A stretch of 37,661 nucleotides of DNA from Lachnospiraceae bacterium C10. GTDB taxonomy: Bacteria; Bacillota; Clostridia; Lachnospirales; Lachnospiraceae. The translations under genes and the position numbers were made by a program. The stretch is taken from contig FMTN01000029.1 in assembly GCA_900100095.1 (NCBI GenBank), forward strand, positions 1 through 37,661, given 5' to 3'. Shown in pieces: positions 24,458 to 32,234 of the stretch. The notes under the pieces were generated by a model that worked only from the letters and a program-made list of their open reading frames with translations, made no database searches and was not told the origin of the DNA. Every line of letters begins with the position of its first letter. Position 1 is the first letter of the stretch.

Positions 24458-26503
24458 ATGGAGCCAATGGAAAAAGAACATATAAACGCATATCTGCGAG
24501 TTCCGGTGGTATTGATCATAGTTTTTGCTGTTATCTCGGGACTGCAAATCATCTTTATACCAAAGCTTGGAATAGGGAGCGCATGTTTTGTTGCGATTTA
24601 TAGTGTGGTCGTTGTAATTTACTATGGAATCACGCGGAAGAAATTCCGAAGTGAGATTCTAAGCTATGCGACGAACTATGCAACGGTGCAAAAGCAGCTT
24701 CTCAAAGATTTTCAAATCCCATATGCCGTTCTGGACGAAACCGGCCGTTTCCTGTGGATGAACGAAGCTTTTTGCACATTGACAGGAAAAGATTCACGGT
24801 ATCAGAAGTCGGTGTCCACATTATTCCCGGAAATTACACGTGAAGAGATCGAACATCAGGAGAAGGATCGTTTTTCAATCTCGGTTGATTTTGAAGGAAG
24901 AATATATGAAGCGAAGATGCAAAAGCTCTCCTTCCACCAGCCGGAGCATTTAAAGCATGGAATGGTTGGCCTGATCGGCGGCAACCTGGTTGCATTGATG
25001 CTGTTTGATGAAACGCAGCTGACCAAATTAAAGAAAAACGTAAAAGACCAGAAACTGGTAACGGCTTTGATCTATATCGATAATTATGAAGAGACGGTTG
25101 AGACGGTAGAAGATGTAAAACGTTCTCTTCTGACAGCGATTATTGATCGTAAGATCAGCCGGTATTTCCGCGATACCGACGCCGTTATCCGTAAGATGGA
25201 GAAGGATAAATATTTCATTATTTTCCAGCAGAAATATCTGCAGCAGATGAAGGACAATAAGTTTTCATTGCTTGAGGATATCAAGACAACGAAAGCGGGA
25301 AACGAAAATGAGATTACTATATCCATGGGAATCGGAGCGGATGCCGATGGATATAATCAGAACGCGGAATATTCAAGAGCCGCTATGGATCTGGCTCTTG
25401 GACGAGGCGGATCACAGGTTGTAATCAAGAGCGGAGAAAAGGTAGAGTACTACGGATTACGAGGCAAAGAGGTTGCCAGAAACACACGTGTCAAGGCAAG
25501 AGTTAAGGCTCAGGCTCTCCGTGAAATGATGGAAAGCAAGGAATCTGTGATCGTCATGGGTCATCAGATTTCCGACGTAGACGCTTTGGGAGCAGGAATC
25601 GGTGTATATAGTGCAGCGAAGGAACTGGGTAAAAAGTGCCAGATTGTACTGAACACCATCACAACATCCCTGCGTCCGCTGGTGGACGGTTTTTCACCGG
25701 AGAACGGTTATCCGGAAGATTTATTTATTGACAGTGAAAGAGCTTTGGAACTGGTGAATGAAAAAACGCTGGTTATGGTGGTGGATACCAACCGGCCGAA
25801 TTTTACCGAGTGTCCGGATCTTCTGACAAAGAGTAAAAGTATCGTGGTATTCGATCATCACAGACAGGGCAGCGAGCGGATTGAGAATCCGGTTCTTTCC
25901 TATATCGAGCCTTATGCATCCTCCACCTGTGAAATGATTGCAGAAATGCTGCAGTATTTTTCAGAGCGTATGCAGTTGACGCCGGAGGAGGCGGATTGTA
26001 TTTATGCCGGTATTTTGATTGATACCAATAACTACATGACAAAGACCGGTGTTCGAACCTTTGAGGCGGCGGCGTATCTGAAGCGATCCGGTGCAGACGT
26101 GACAAGAGTCCGTAAGCTTCTTCGTGAGGATATGGCCACGTACAAGGCCAGGGCTGAAGTGGTTCGACATGCCGAAGTATATAAGGGCGCTTTTGCAATA
26201 TCAGAATGTGTTGCAAGTGATATCGAAAGTCCGACCATCGTCGGAGCACAGGCATCCAACGAGCTGTTGAATATTGTAGGAATCAAGGCAAGCTTTGTCC
26301 TTACCGCTTTCAAGGGTAAGATTTATGTGAGTTCCAGATCCATTGATGAGATCGATGTTCAGCTGATTATGGAACGTCTGGGAGGCGGTGGACATCTGAA
26401 TGTGGCAGGAGCTCAGATTCAGGACGCGTCCATCGAGGAAGTAAAGCAGCGAGTGAAAGATATCATTGATATCATGATAGAAGAAGGAGAAATCAAATTA
26501 TGA
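24458..26503 (+). CDS. gdpP: Cyclic-di-AMP phosphodiesterase GdpP
   Basis: The 681-residue protein has the GdpP/YybT order. Two N-terminal transmembrane helices (about residues 13-50) are followed by a PAS domain (about 80-150), a degenerate GGDEF domain (about 190-310) and a C-terminal DHH-DHHA1 phosphodiesterase. The catalytic DHH motifs are clear: MGHQISDVDALG, VVDTNRP, FDHHRQGS and GILIDTN. GGGGHLNVAGAQ marks DHHA1. It hydrolyses c-di-AMP to pApA and so affects potassium, osmotic and wall homeostasis. I chose the ATG at 24458 with GGGAGGGG just upstream. A TATAAT lies at 24417-24422, though its -35 is weak. The last bases overlap rplI (ATGA), as in B. subtilis yybT-rplI. Confidence 0.95.
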   Translation: MEPMEKEHINAYLRVPVVLIIVFAVISGLQIIFIPKLGIGSACFVAIYSVVVVIYYGITRKKFRSEILSYATNYATVQKQLLKDFQIPYAVLDETGRFLWMNEAFCTLTGKDSRYQKSVSTLFPEITREEIEHQEKDRFSISVDFEGRIYEAKMQKLSFHQPEHLKHGMVGLIGGNLVALMLFDETQLTKLKKNVKDQKLVTALIYIDNYEETVETVEDVKRSLLTAIIDRKISRYFRDTDAVIRKMEKDKYFIIFQQKYLQQMKDNKFSLLEDIKTTKAGNENEITISMGIGADADGYNQNAEYSRAAMDLALGRGGSQVVIKSGEKVEYYGLRGKEVARNTRVKARVKAQALREMMESKESVIVMGHQISDVDALGAGIGVYSAAKELGKKCQIVLNTITTSLRPLVDGFSPENGYPEDLFIDSERALELVNEKTLVMVVDTNRPNFTECPDLLTKSKSIVVFDHHRQGSERIENPVLSYIEPYASSTCEMIAEMLQYFSERMQLTPEEADCIYAGILIDTNNYMTKTGVRTFEAAAYLKRSGADVTRVRKLLREDMATYKARAEVVRHAEVYKGAFAISECVASDIESPTIVGAQASNELLNIVGIKASFVLTAFKGKIYVSSRSIDEIDVQLIMERLGGGGHLNVAGAQIQDASIEEVKQRVKDIIDIMIEEGEIKL

Positions 26504-26949
26504 AGGTAATTTTGCTTGCAGATGTTAAAACCCAGGGTAAAAAGGGTGATATCGTAGAAGTATCTGAAGGATACGGCCGCAACATGCTGATCAAGAAAAA
26601 GCTTGGAGTCGAGGCGACACCGGCGAATATCAACAATCTTAAATTACAGAACAAGCATGCTGCAAAGGTTGCAGAAGAAAACCTTGCAGCAGCGAAGGAT
26701 ATGGCAAAGCAGATCGAAGAGTGGAAGGTAGAGACTTCACTTAAGACAGGCGAAGGCGGACGGACATTTGGTGCCGTATCAGCCAAGGAAATTGCGGAAG
26801 CGGTAGAACGTCAGTACAAAGAGAAGATTGATAAAAAGAAGATTCATCTTCCTGAGCCGATTCGTTCCTTGGGTGTACATGAGGTGACCATTAAGCTTCA
26901 CCCACAGGTAACAGCAACCCTTCGCGTCCATGTAGGAGAGAAGAACTGA
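26500..26949 (+). CDS. rplI: Large ribosomal subunit protein bL9
   Basis: The 149-residue protein matches L9. The N-terminal domain begins MKVILLADVKTQGKKGDIVE and contains the conserved GYGRNMLIKK. A long connecting helix follows, then a C-terminal domain with VHEVTIKLHPQV. L9 binds 23S domain V at the L1 side. Its ATG overlaps the gdpP stop by four bases, so translation is coupled. dnaB follows 15 bp downstream, the common gdpP-rplI-dnaB order of Firmicutes. Confidence 0.97.
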   Translation: MKVILLADVKTQGKKGDIVEVSEGYGRNMLIKKKLGVEATPANINNLKLQNKHAAKVAEENLAAAKDMAKQIEEWKVETSLKTGEGGRTFGAVSAKEIAEAVERQYKEKIDKKKIHLPEPIRSLGVHEVTIKLHPQVTATLRVHVGEKN

Positions 26950-26964
26950 TTTAAGGAGAATACT

Positions 26965-28332
26965 ATGGACCAGAGTCAACAGGTGGTAATGGCGCGACAG
27001 ATGCCTGCAAGTCTTGAAGCAGAGCAGGCGGTGATCGGTGCAATGCTGTTGGATCAGGATGCGGTGAACACGGCAGCCGAACAGTTGCTGGCAGAGGATT
27101 TTTACTATCCGGCCTACGCTGTTATGTACACTACGATTGTAGATCTATATAATGAGAGCCGCGTTGTTGATGCAGTGGCGGTAACAGAAAAATTAAAGAC
27201 GGCAGGACTGGCTGTAGAGTACACGGAACCAAGATTTATAGCAGAGTTGATGAACAGTGTGCCGACGTCAGCCAATATCGGGCAGTATTGTAACATTGTA
27301 AAAGAAAAGGCGATGCTGCGCCGGGTGATCAAGACCAACCAGGACATTGAGAATGCCTGTTATGAAGGAACGGTTCCGGTTGACGAGATTCTGGATCGAA
27401 CGGAGGCAGACTTTTTAAAGCTTCTGCAGAATCGTGGCGTATCGGATTTTGTTCCTGTGGACGTTGTGGTAACGAATGCTCTGAAGAAAATCGAAGATGC
27501 ATCTCGTAAGCACGGAACGGTAACAGGAATTTCAACAGGATTTATTGATCTGGATACGCAGACGGCAGGATTGCAGCCATCGGATCTGATTCTTTTAGCT
27601 GCCCGTCCTTCCATGGGTAAGACAGCATTTGCGCTGAATCTTGCACATCATATCGCGGTGCATGAGAACCAGTGTGTCGCTATCTTTTCTCTCGAGATGA
27701 GTAAGGAGCAGCTGATCAATCGAATGTTCGCACTTCAGGGACATTTGGATGCGCAGAAGCTTCGAAGCGGACAACTGGAAGATGCGGAGTGGAGAGAGCT
27801 TGTGGATGCAGCAGGCGTACTGAGTCGGAGTAATTTGATCATTGATGATACACCGGCCATTTCTGTTTCCGAGATGCGGAGCAAATGCCGTAAATATAAG
27901 CAGGAATACGGACTGTCTTTGATTATGATCGACTATCTTCAGTTAATGGAGAGTTCCGGTTCGGCCAATGTCTCACAGCAGCAGAAAATTGCGGATATTT
28001 CCAGGTCCTTAAAGGCTCTGGCGAGGGAGTTGAACGTACCTGTGATTGCATTGTCTCAGTTGAACCGAGGTGTTGAGCAGCGAGACGACAAGCGTCCGAT
28101 GATGTCGGATCTGCGAGATTCCGGAGCGATTGAGCAGGATGCTGACGTGGTAATGTTCATTTATCGAGACGAATATTACAATAAGGATTCGGATCGGAAG
28201 GGAATTGCCGAGATCATCATAGCAAAGCAACGTAATGGTCCGGTAGGAACAGTGGAACTGGTATGGTTACCGCAGTATACAAGATTTGCGAATAAAGTAA
28301 AGGGACATCGTCACCGTGATCATGACGAATAA
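26965..28332 (+). CDS. dnaB: Replicative DNA helicase DnaB
   Basis: The 455-residue protein is the hexameric replication fork helicase (called DnaC in Bacillus). The N-terminal domain (about 15-115) starts with SLEAEQAVIGAMLLD. The RecA-like C-terminal domain has Walker A ARPSMGKTAFA near 212-222, Walker B LIMIDYLQLM, and the conserved SQLNRGVEQR and DLRDSGAIEQDADV blocks. No intein interrupts it. AAGGAG precedes the ATG. A strong terminator follows the stop at once, ending the gdpP-rplI-dnaB unit. Confidence 0.97.
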   Translation: MDQSQQVVMARQMPASLEAEQAVIGAMLLDQDAVNTAAEQLLAEDFYYPAYAVMYTTIVDLYNESRVVDAVAVTEKLKTAGLAVEYTEPRFIAELMNSVPTSANIGQYCNIVKEKAMLRRVIKTNQDIENACYEGTVPVDEILDRTEADFLKLLQNRGVSDFVPVDVVVTNALKKIEDASRKHGTVTGISTGFIDLDTQTAGLQPSDLILLAARPSMGKTAFALNLAHHIAVHENQCVAIFSLEMSKEQLINRMFALQGHLDAQKLRSGQLEDAEWRELVDAAGVLSRSNLIIDDTPAISVSEMRSKCRKYKQEYGLSLIMIDYLQLMESSGSANVSQQQKIADISRSLKALARELNVPVIALSQLNRGVEQRDDKRPMMSDLRDSGAIEQDADVVMFIYRDEYYNKDSDRKGIAEIIIAKQRNGPVGTVELVWLPQYTRFANKVKGHRHRDHDE

Positions 28333-28333
28333 A

Positions 28334-28373
28334 AAAGTGCGTGTGAAACCGAAACGGTTCACACGCACTTTTG
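28334..28373. terminator. Bidirectional terminator between dnaB and the DUF1858 gene
   Basis: AAAAGTGCGTGTGAA pairs with TTCACACGCACTTTT, continued by CC/GG past a single bulged A, around a GAAA-type loop. A/T flanks suit both converging genes. Confidence 0.92.
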
Positions 28374-28387
28374 GCGTAAAGAGTATA

Positions 28388-28621
28388 TCAGGCCTGAGTA
28401 GCCTCAGTATTGCCTGCTAAGAATGCGTTGATCTCGCTCACAAGATCTTCCGGGTTAATTCCGTGTACGGAAGCCGCCTCTTCGATGGTCTCCATCTGAG
28501 AAGCAGGGCAACCCAGGCAATGCATACCAATGCCGAAAAGGATAGGAGCAATACCTTCGTTAATCTGTAATAATTCGCCGATCATAGTATCTTTCGATAC
28601 CTGTGGTGCTGTATCTGCCAT
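28388..28621 (-). CDS. DUF1858 redox-disulfide protein (hybrid-cluster associated type)
   Basis: The 77-residue protein matches the small DUF1858 family. The core KDTMIGELLQINEGIAPIL is followed by GMHCLGCP, giving a CxxC pair at Cys35 and Cys38. Members are often found with hybrid cluster proteins and are thought to do thiol-disulfide chemistry. No hybrid cluster gene is near here. AAGGAGG precedes the ATG. It is divergent from the ferredoxin gene across 170 bp, and both are small redox proteins. Confidence 0.85.
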   Translation of the reverse strand: MADTAPQVSKDTMIGELLQINEGIAPILFGIGMHCLGCPASQMETIEEAASVHGINPEDLVSEINAFLAGNTEATQA

Positions 28622-28654
28622 GTATCAATACCTCCTTAATGTTATATTTTGCTC

Positions 28655-28683
28655 ATTATATCCTGTTTTTTAATTGTGTGCAA
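28655..28683 (-). promoter_or_regulatory. Promoter of the DUF1858 gene
   Basis: On the minus strand TTGCAC (28683-28678) and a perfect TATAAT (28660-28655) are 17 bp apart, about 34 bp before the start codon. Confidence 0.75.
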
Positions 28684-28714
28684 TGATTTTGCGTGGAAGT
28701 TTTTTATTTTGTAC

Positions 28715-28765
28715 TTGTTAAAACAAAAAGGGTGTTGTAGTATGAGGTTACAACAAGTGTTGTAA
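28715..28765 (+). promoter_or_regulatory. Ferredoxin promoter with overlapping dyad operator
   Basis: TTGTTA (28715-28720) and TAGTAT (28738-28743) have a 17-bp spacer. Right at the expected start lies the perfect inverted repeat TTACAAC-AAGT-GTTGTAA (28748-28765). A further GTTGTA half-site lies at 28734-28739, overlapping the -10. This arrangement suits a repressor. Confidence 0.55.
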
Positions 28766-28791
28766 AAGTATAAAGTATGGAGGTATTTCAA

Positions 28792-28962
28792 ATGGCATAT
28801 GTAATTTCAGATTCATGCGTAAGCTGTGGAACTTGTGAGCCAGAGTGCCCAGTAGGAGCAATCGCTCAGGGAGATTCTCAGTACGAGATCGACGCTACAG
28901 CATGTGTAGAGTGCGGAACTTGCGCAGGTGTTTGCCCAACAGGTGCTATCAGCCAGGGCTAA
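28792..28962 (+). CDS. 2[4Fe-4S] ferredoxin
   Basis: The 56-residue protein is a classical clostridial ferredoxin. Two CxxCxxCxxxCP clusters are present, with Cys 9, 12, 15, 19 and Cys 38, 41, 44, 48. It carries single electrons between enzymes such as pyruvate:ferredoxin oxidoreductase, hydrogenase or Rnf. I chose the ATG at 28792 because GGAGG lies eight bases upstream and mature ferredoxins begin AYVI; an ATG at 28777 overlaps the ribosome binding site. The gene is monocistronic with its own promoter and terminator. Confidence 0.96.
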   Translation: MAYVISDSCVSCGTCEPECPVGAIAQGDSQYEIDATACVECGTCAGVCPTGAISQG

Positions 28963-28983
28963 TGATGACTTGCTAACGCAGGG

Positions 28984-29018
28984 AGCCGGAGGACCGATTG
29001 TCCTTCGGCTTTTTTTTG
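28984..29018 (+). terminator. Terminator after ferredoxin
   Basis: AGCCGGAGGAC pairs with GTCCTTCGGCT (one G-T) around a short loop and is followed by eight T residues. Confidence 0.92.
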
Positions 29019-29087
29019 GATTGAAAACCAATAAAACCACCTGCTATGCAGGTGTGTTCCCAATGAGCTTTAGCTTCAAGAAAAGGA

Positions 29088-29148
29088 AAACCTCCAATGA
29101 TATAATAGTGCCGGTTCGACAGCCGCACTAAAAAATCAAAGGAGGTTT
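29088..29148 (+). promoter_or_regulatory. RBS-sequestering repeat and internal promoter of the transposase gene
   Basis: AAACCTCC (29088-29095) is exactly complementary to GGAGGTTT (29141-29148), the ribosome binding site. A TATAAT at 29101-29106 lies between them. Transcripts entering from outside would hide the site in a stem, while those from the internal promoter would lack the upstream arm. IS200 is known to limit transposase translation in this way. Confidence 0.65.
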
Positions 29149-29154
29149 ATCCAA

Positions 29155-29625
29155 ATGGACAAAAATAGTCTAGCACACACAACATGGGAATGTAAGTATC
29201 ATATCGTATTCGCACCAAAATTTAGAAGAAAGATAATATATCAAAAAATAAGAGCTGACATAGCCCATATTTTAAGTGAATTATGCAAGAGAAAAGGTGT
29301 AGAAATAATTGAAGCAGAAGCATGTTCCGATCATATCCATATGCTTGTGAGAATACCACCTAAGTATAGTGTTTCGGAATTCATGGGATATCTTAAAGGA
29401 AAAAGTTCATTAATGATATTCGATCGACATGCAAATCTAAAGTATAAGTACGGGAACCGACATTTCTGGTGCAGAGGATATTATGTAGATACCGTAGGTA
29501 AAAATGCAAAAAAGATTGAACAGTATATTCGCAACCAACTAAAAGAAGATTTAGAATATGATCAAATGTCACTAAGTGAATTTATAGATCCGTTTACGGG
29601 TCAGCCGGTAAACAAGGGCAAATAA
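29155..29625 (+). CDS. tnpA: IS200/IS605-family transposase TnpA
   Basis: The 156-residue protein is a Y1 HUH transposase that cuts and joins single-stranded DNA at end hairpins. The HUH metal motif is H60-I-H62 in CSDHIHMLV. The nucleophile is probably Tyr124 in QYIRNQ. The N-terminal HTTWECKYHIVFAPKFRRK is typical of IS200. Length is normal and the frame intact, so the element may be active. GGAGG precedes the ATG but can be paired to an upstream arm. Confidence 0.95.
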   Translation: MDKNSLAHTTWECKYHIVFAPKFRRKIIYQKIRADIAHILSELCKRKGVEIIEAEACSDHIHMLVRIPPKYSVSEFMGYLKGKSSLMIFDRHANLKYKYGNRHFWCRGYYVDTVGKNAKKIEQYIRNQLKEDLEYDQMSLSEFIDPFTGQPVNKGK

Positions 29626-29643
29626 AAAGAGGCTCTTGAGAGC

Positions 29644-29677
29644 CCGCCAGTAATCGTAGTGCGGCTGGCGGATTTTT
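29644..29677 (+). terminator. Terminator after tnpA
   Basis: CCGCCAG (29644-29650) pairs with CTGGCGG (29665-29671), followed by ATTTTT. TAGTGCGGCTG inside this stretch (29657-29667) is also the reverse complement of CAGCCGCACTA in the tnpA leader (29120-29130). Confidence 0.6.
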
Positions 29678-29786
29678 CAGAGCCCCTTTAGGGGTAGCTA
29701 GTAACAGCGGCTTATAGCCGCAGAGCAAACCACCGGCTGAGCCGGTGGTTATGATTATAACAGAGCTGTAATATAAAATGATAGAA

Positions 29787-29826
29787 AAAAGACGCAGATG
29801 CAAGAGGGGCTTGTATCTGCGTCTTT
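29787..29826. terminator. Terminator downstream of mecA
   Basis: AAAAGACGCAGATGCAAG pairs with CTTGTATCTGCGTCTTTT (one G-T) around AGGGG, flanked by A and T runs. It lies 23 bp beyond the mecA stop on the minus strand and could serve both directions. Confidence 0.88.
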
Positions 29827-29848
29827 TCAATTACTAAAATTGGTAAAA

Positions 29849-30613
29849 TCAGATGGCGGCCAGCTGTGATAAAGCAGAACCGGAAGAAACCATCTTATAG
29901 TGTTCACGGATATAACTGTCGGAACCGCAATAAATCTCACGAAGACTTCCGTATTCGGAGAGGATATTGCAGACCTTGTTGAAAACGTTAGGAGAAGTTT
30001 TGTCCATTGAGATAATCAACAGATAGTTGTTCTCCGGTGTGCGATACAGGTCGTTACGACCAAGCGCGGCAGAAGACAGCATGGAAGCGGCTTCCATAAC
30101 GTCATATAAGGTGGCAAACTGATAAATGCGGGTCAGTTGCTCCGGTACCTCGAATTCTTCGGAGGAAGAATCGTCCTTGGAATCCATAGCACCATCAGCA
30201 ACCTGATGCATCATCTTAAGGATGTCATTGGCTGCACCGACAGACGGTTCAGGAATCGGAATATCCTCATCGTCGGAAAAACTGTTGTAATCGTCATAAT
30301 CCTCATCGTCATCAGAATCGTCGTCATCATCTGAGAAGGTGGAATAGCGAACATCGAATTCGTCCGGATAGTCAACCTTCGTTACAATCAAAATAATGGA
30401 ATCACTGCTGATGGGAACAGCCTCGACCATGAGAGGGATATCCTCTGTCTCGAAACCGAATTTATTGAAGGCTGAGCGCATCAGCTCACGGAAGAGCGAC
30501 TTTGCCTTCTCTGTGCCGTAGACCAGCTCGCTGACTTTTATATTACGGCTCTCTAAATCTTCCTTTGAGAGGGTACATCGAATCTGATTTTCATTCAATC
30601 GCTCGATCTTCAT
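29849..30613 (-). CDS. mecA: Adaptor protein MecA
   Basis: The 254-residue protein matches MecA, the adaptor that feeds substrates to the ClpCP protease. The N-terminal substrate-recognition domain begins MKIERLNENQIRCTLSKEDL. A highly acidic linker follows near residues 92-120, mostly Asp. The C-terminal ClpC-binding domain has FATLYDVMEAA and a YLLI strand near residue 205. The acidic linker is longer and more Asp-rich than in B. subtilis MecA. It is monocistronic with its own promoter and terminator. Confidence 0.92.
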   Translation of the reverse strand: MKIERLNENQIRCTLSKEDLESRNIKVSELVYGTEKAKSLFRELMRSAFNKFGFETEDIPLMVEAVPISSDSIILIVTKVDYPDEFDVRYSTFSDDDDDSDDDEDYDDYNSFSDDEDIPIPEPSVGAANDILKMMHQVADGAMDSKDDSSSEEFEVPEQLTRIYQFATLYDVMEAASMLSSAALGRNDLYRTPENNYLLIISMDKTSPNVFNKVCNILSEYGSLREIYCGSDSYIREHYKMVSSGSALSQLAAI

Positions 30614-30673
30614 AGTCTCACCATCCCTTCTCTATATTATGAATATCGGTCTTTTCTACTTATAGTATAACAC

Positions 30674-30702
30674 ATTATAGAGAAAGGCAGATGGAAAGTA
30701 AA
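30674..30702 (-). promoter_or_regulatory. Promoter of mecA
   Basis: On the minus strand TTTACT (30702-30697) and a perfect TATAAT (30679-30674) are 17 bp apart, about 60 bp before the mecA start. Confidence 0.7.
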
Positions 30703-30840
30703 TACAGTAAATTCTTAAATCTTTGTAAAGAATATGAAGTAAAAATAAATTTTTTCTTAAAAATAAATGAACAGATATTAAGAAAAAATAAACTTTCTAA
30801 ACAAAGAATAAACAAAAATAAAGAAAAAATTAAATCGTAG
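30703..30840. other. A/T-rich intergenic tract with repeated AAAAATAAA
   Basis: The gap between mecA and the kinase gene contains about 140 bp that is overwhelmingly A and T on the + strand. The word AAAAATAAA occurs four times (30741, 30759, 30784, 30814). I see no gene in it. It may be intrinsically curved and may boost the divergent promoters that flank it. Confidence 0.5.
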
Positions 30841-30849
30841 GCAAACCGC

Positions 30850-30879
30850 TTGCAGACCGGGTGGAAAAGGGAGTATAAC
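30850..30879 (+). promoter_or_regulatory. Promoter of the kinase operon
   Basis: TTGCAG (30850-30855) and TATAAC (30874-30879) have an 18-bp spacer. A seven-base inverted repeat, CCGGGTG (30857-30863) and CACCCGG (30893-30899), brackets the -10 element. Confidence 0.55.
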
Positions 30880-30920
30880 CACGGCAGACGATCACCCGGA
30901 AAGGAGAGGAGGAAAGTTAG

Positions 30921-32234
30921 ATGGCAAGCATGGCAGATTATGAAGAACTGAAGTCTTTGTATAAGAGAGATGGGATGGAAGTCCTTCTGGTTTGTCACCG
31001 GACATTGAAAGAGACAAGAATCTTAAAACGTATTCGCAAGAGCGAAGCAAAAGCGGGTTTTGAGAAAAATCAGTTGCAGCAGGAGGCAAGGATACTTCCA
31101 AAGTTGACAACACCGGCAGTTCCGGTTATTTATGATTTTTGGGAAGATGAAAACACCATCTGTCTCATAGAGGAATATGTGCAGGGTGTGTCTTTGCGGG
31201 AATATTTTCTGTATCACAGCAAACTGACACTGATGGATATGATGACCATGATAATTCAGATATGTGAGGTAATCTGTCATCTACATGCACAGAATCCGCC
31301 GATTCTGTATCAGGATTTGAAACCGGAACATCTGATTATGCGAAAGGACCAGATCGTGCTGATTGATTACGGGATTGCAAGACAGTTAGAGAAGGGCGAG
31401 AGGTATAAAGAAAGCTTTGGAAGCATTGGTTATGCGTCGCCGGAGCAGATGGATGGCAGCCTTGTAGATGAAAGAAGTGATCTATATGCACTTGGAAAAC
31501 TGGCAGAAGAAATGCTTTTGTATACCGAGGGAAGAATTCCGGTGTACATCAGCAGAATCGTAAGGAAAGCTCTGTGCAAAGATCCACAAGGAAGACCGGA
31601 ATCTGTTGATAACTGGAAACAATCCTGGGAAAAAGCGCTTGCCAAAAAGCAACATGGTATTAAAGGGAGCAAAAAAGGGGAGAATCGTATCCGTAAGGAG
31701 ATTGCAGTTATAGGGAACGAACATGGGATAGGAACAACCCATGTGGCGTGTTGCCTGACTGCAACCCTTCGGTCTTGTGGCCATACAGCATTCTACGTAA
31801 ACCGTTCAGGGAAAGCTGTTCTTGTACCGGTCCTTCGGCAAAGGAAGGAGTTCTGGGAGAAGAACGGAATCATATACCACAGAAAATTCGCCGGAATCAT
31901 GGACTATGGACCGGCAGTTATTCAAACAATGCCTCCGGATGGAATACGGGTAGTGGATTGTGGCTGTGACTGGCAACAGGCCAAAGAAGCAGAACTGGTC
32001 ATCTATGTGATCGGTTCAAGACCCTGGCAGGATCAGGAAGTGATGCAGGAGAAAGTAAAGATGGATAGTTGTATACTGCTCATCACGCCGGCAAATCAAG
32101 GGGTAGGACATAGACTGGCAAAGGAACTGGGCGAGAAGGTCTATGCATTGCCGTTGGAAGAAGACCCGATCACGCCGGGGAAAACAACAAGACAGGTATT
32201 GAAAGGATTGTTAAGACATGCCGGGATTGTATAG
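30921..32234 (+). CDS. Hanks-type Ser/Thr kinase fused to a degenerate ParA/MinD-like domain
   Basis: The 437-residue protein joins two modules. Residues about 10-240 form a protein kinase. Lys36 and Glu55 are the likely ATP-positioning pair, the catalytic loop reads YQDLKPEHL with Asp132 and Lys134, DYG replaces DFG at 149-151, and GYASPEQ matches the activation segment end. The HRD His is Tyr and the loop Asn is His137, so activity is plausible but uncertain. Residues about 260-437 resemble a MinD/ParA/CpaE domain: IAVIGNEHGIGTTHVACCL has the deviant Walker shape but Thr in place of the essential Lys. VVDCGCDW and LVIYVIGS follow like later ParA strands. No membrane segment is visible. The next gene overlaps by 17 bases. 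The fusion does not correspond to a system I know. Confidence 0.8.
   Translation: MASMADYEELKSLYKRDGMEVLLVCHRTLKETRILKRIRKSEAKAGFEKNQLQQEARILPKLTTPAVPVIYDFWEDENTICLIEEYVQGVSLREYFLYHSKLTLMDMMTMIIQICEVICHLHAQNPPILYQDLKPEHLIMRKDQIVLIDYGIARQLEKGERYKESFGSIGYASPEQMDGSLVDERSDLYALGKLAEEMLLYTEGRIPVYISRIVRKALCKDPQGRPESVDNWKQSWEKALAKKQHGIKGSKKGENRIRKEIAVIGNEHGIGTTHVACCLTATLRSCGHTAFYVNRSGKAVLVPVLRQRKEFWEKNGIIYHRKFAGIMDYGPAVIQTMPPDGIRVVDCGCDWQQAKEAELVIYVIGSRPWQDQEVMQEKVKMDSCILLITPANQGVGHRLAKELGEKVYALPLEEDPITPGKTTRQVLKGLLRHAGIV

Larger units (their letters stand above)
29030..29755 (+). mobile_element. IS200-type insertion sequence
   Basis: A single Y1 transposase gene is flanked by end hairpins rather than terminal inverted repeats. 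The left hairpin (CACCTGC-TAT-GCAGGTG, 29038-29054) and the right hairpin (AACCACCGGC-TGA-GCCGGTGGTT, 29728-29750) share the sequence AACCACC. More hairpins lie between the gene and the right end, such as GCGGCT-TAT-AGCCGC. No orfB (tnpB) is present. The element sits between the ferredoxin terminator and the mecA terminator, interrupting no gene. Exact ends cannot be fixed without an empty-site sequence. The base composition is clearly more A/T-rich than neighbouring genes. Confidence 0.8.

Noticed and set aside
29030-29755. A tnpB/IscB-type RNA-guided nuclease partner for the IS200 element
   Set aside because: No second long frame lies between tnpA and the right-end hairpins. The element encodes only TnpA.
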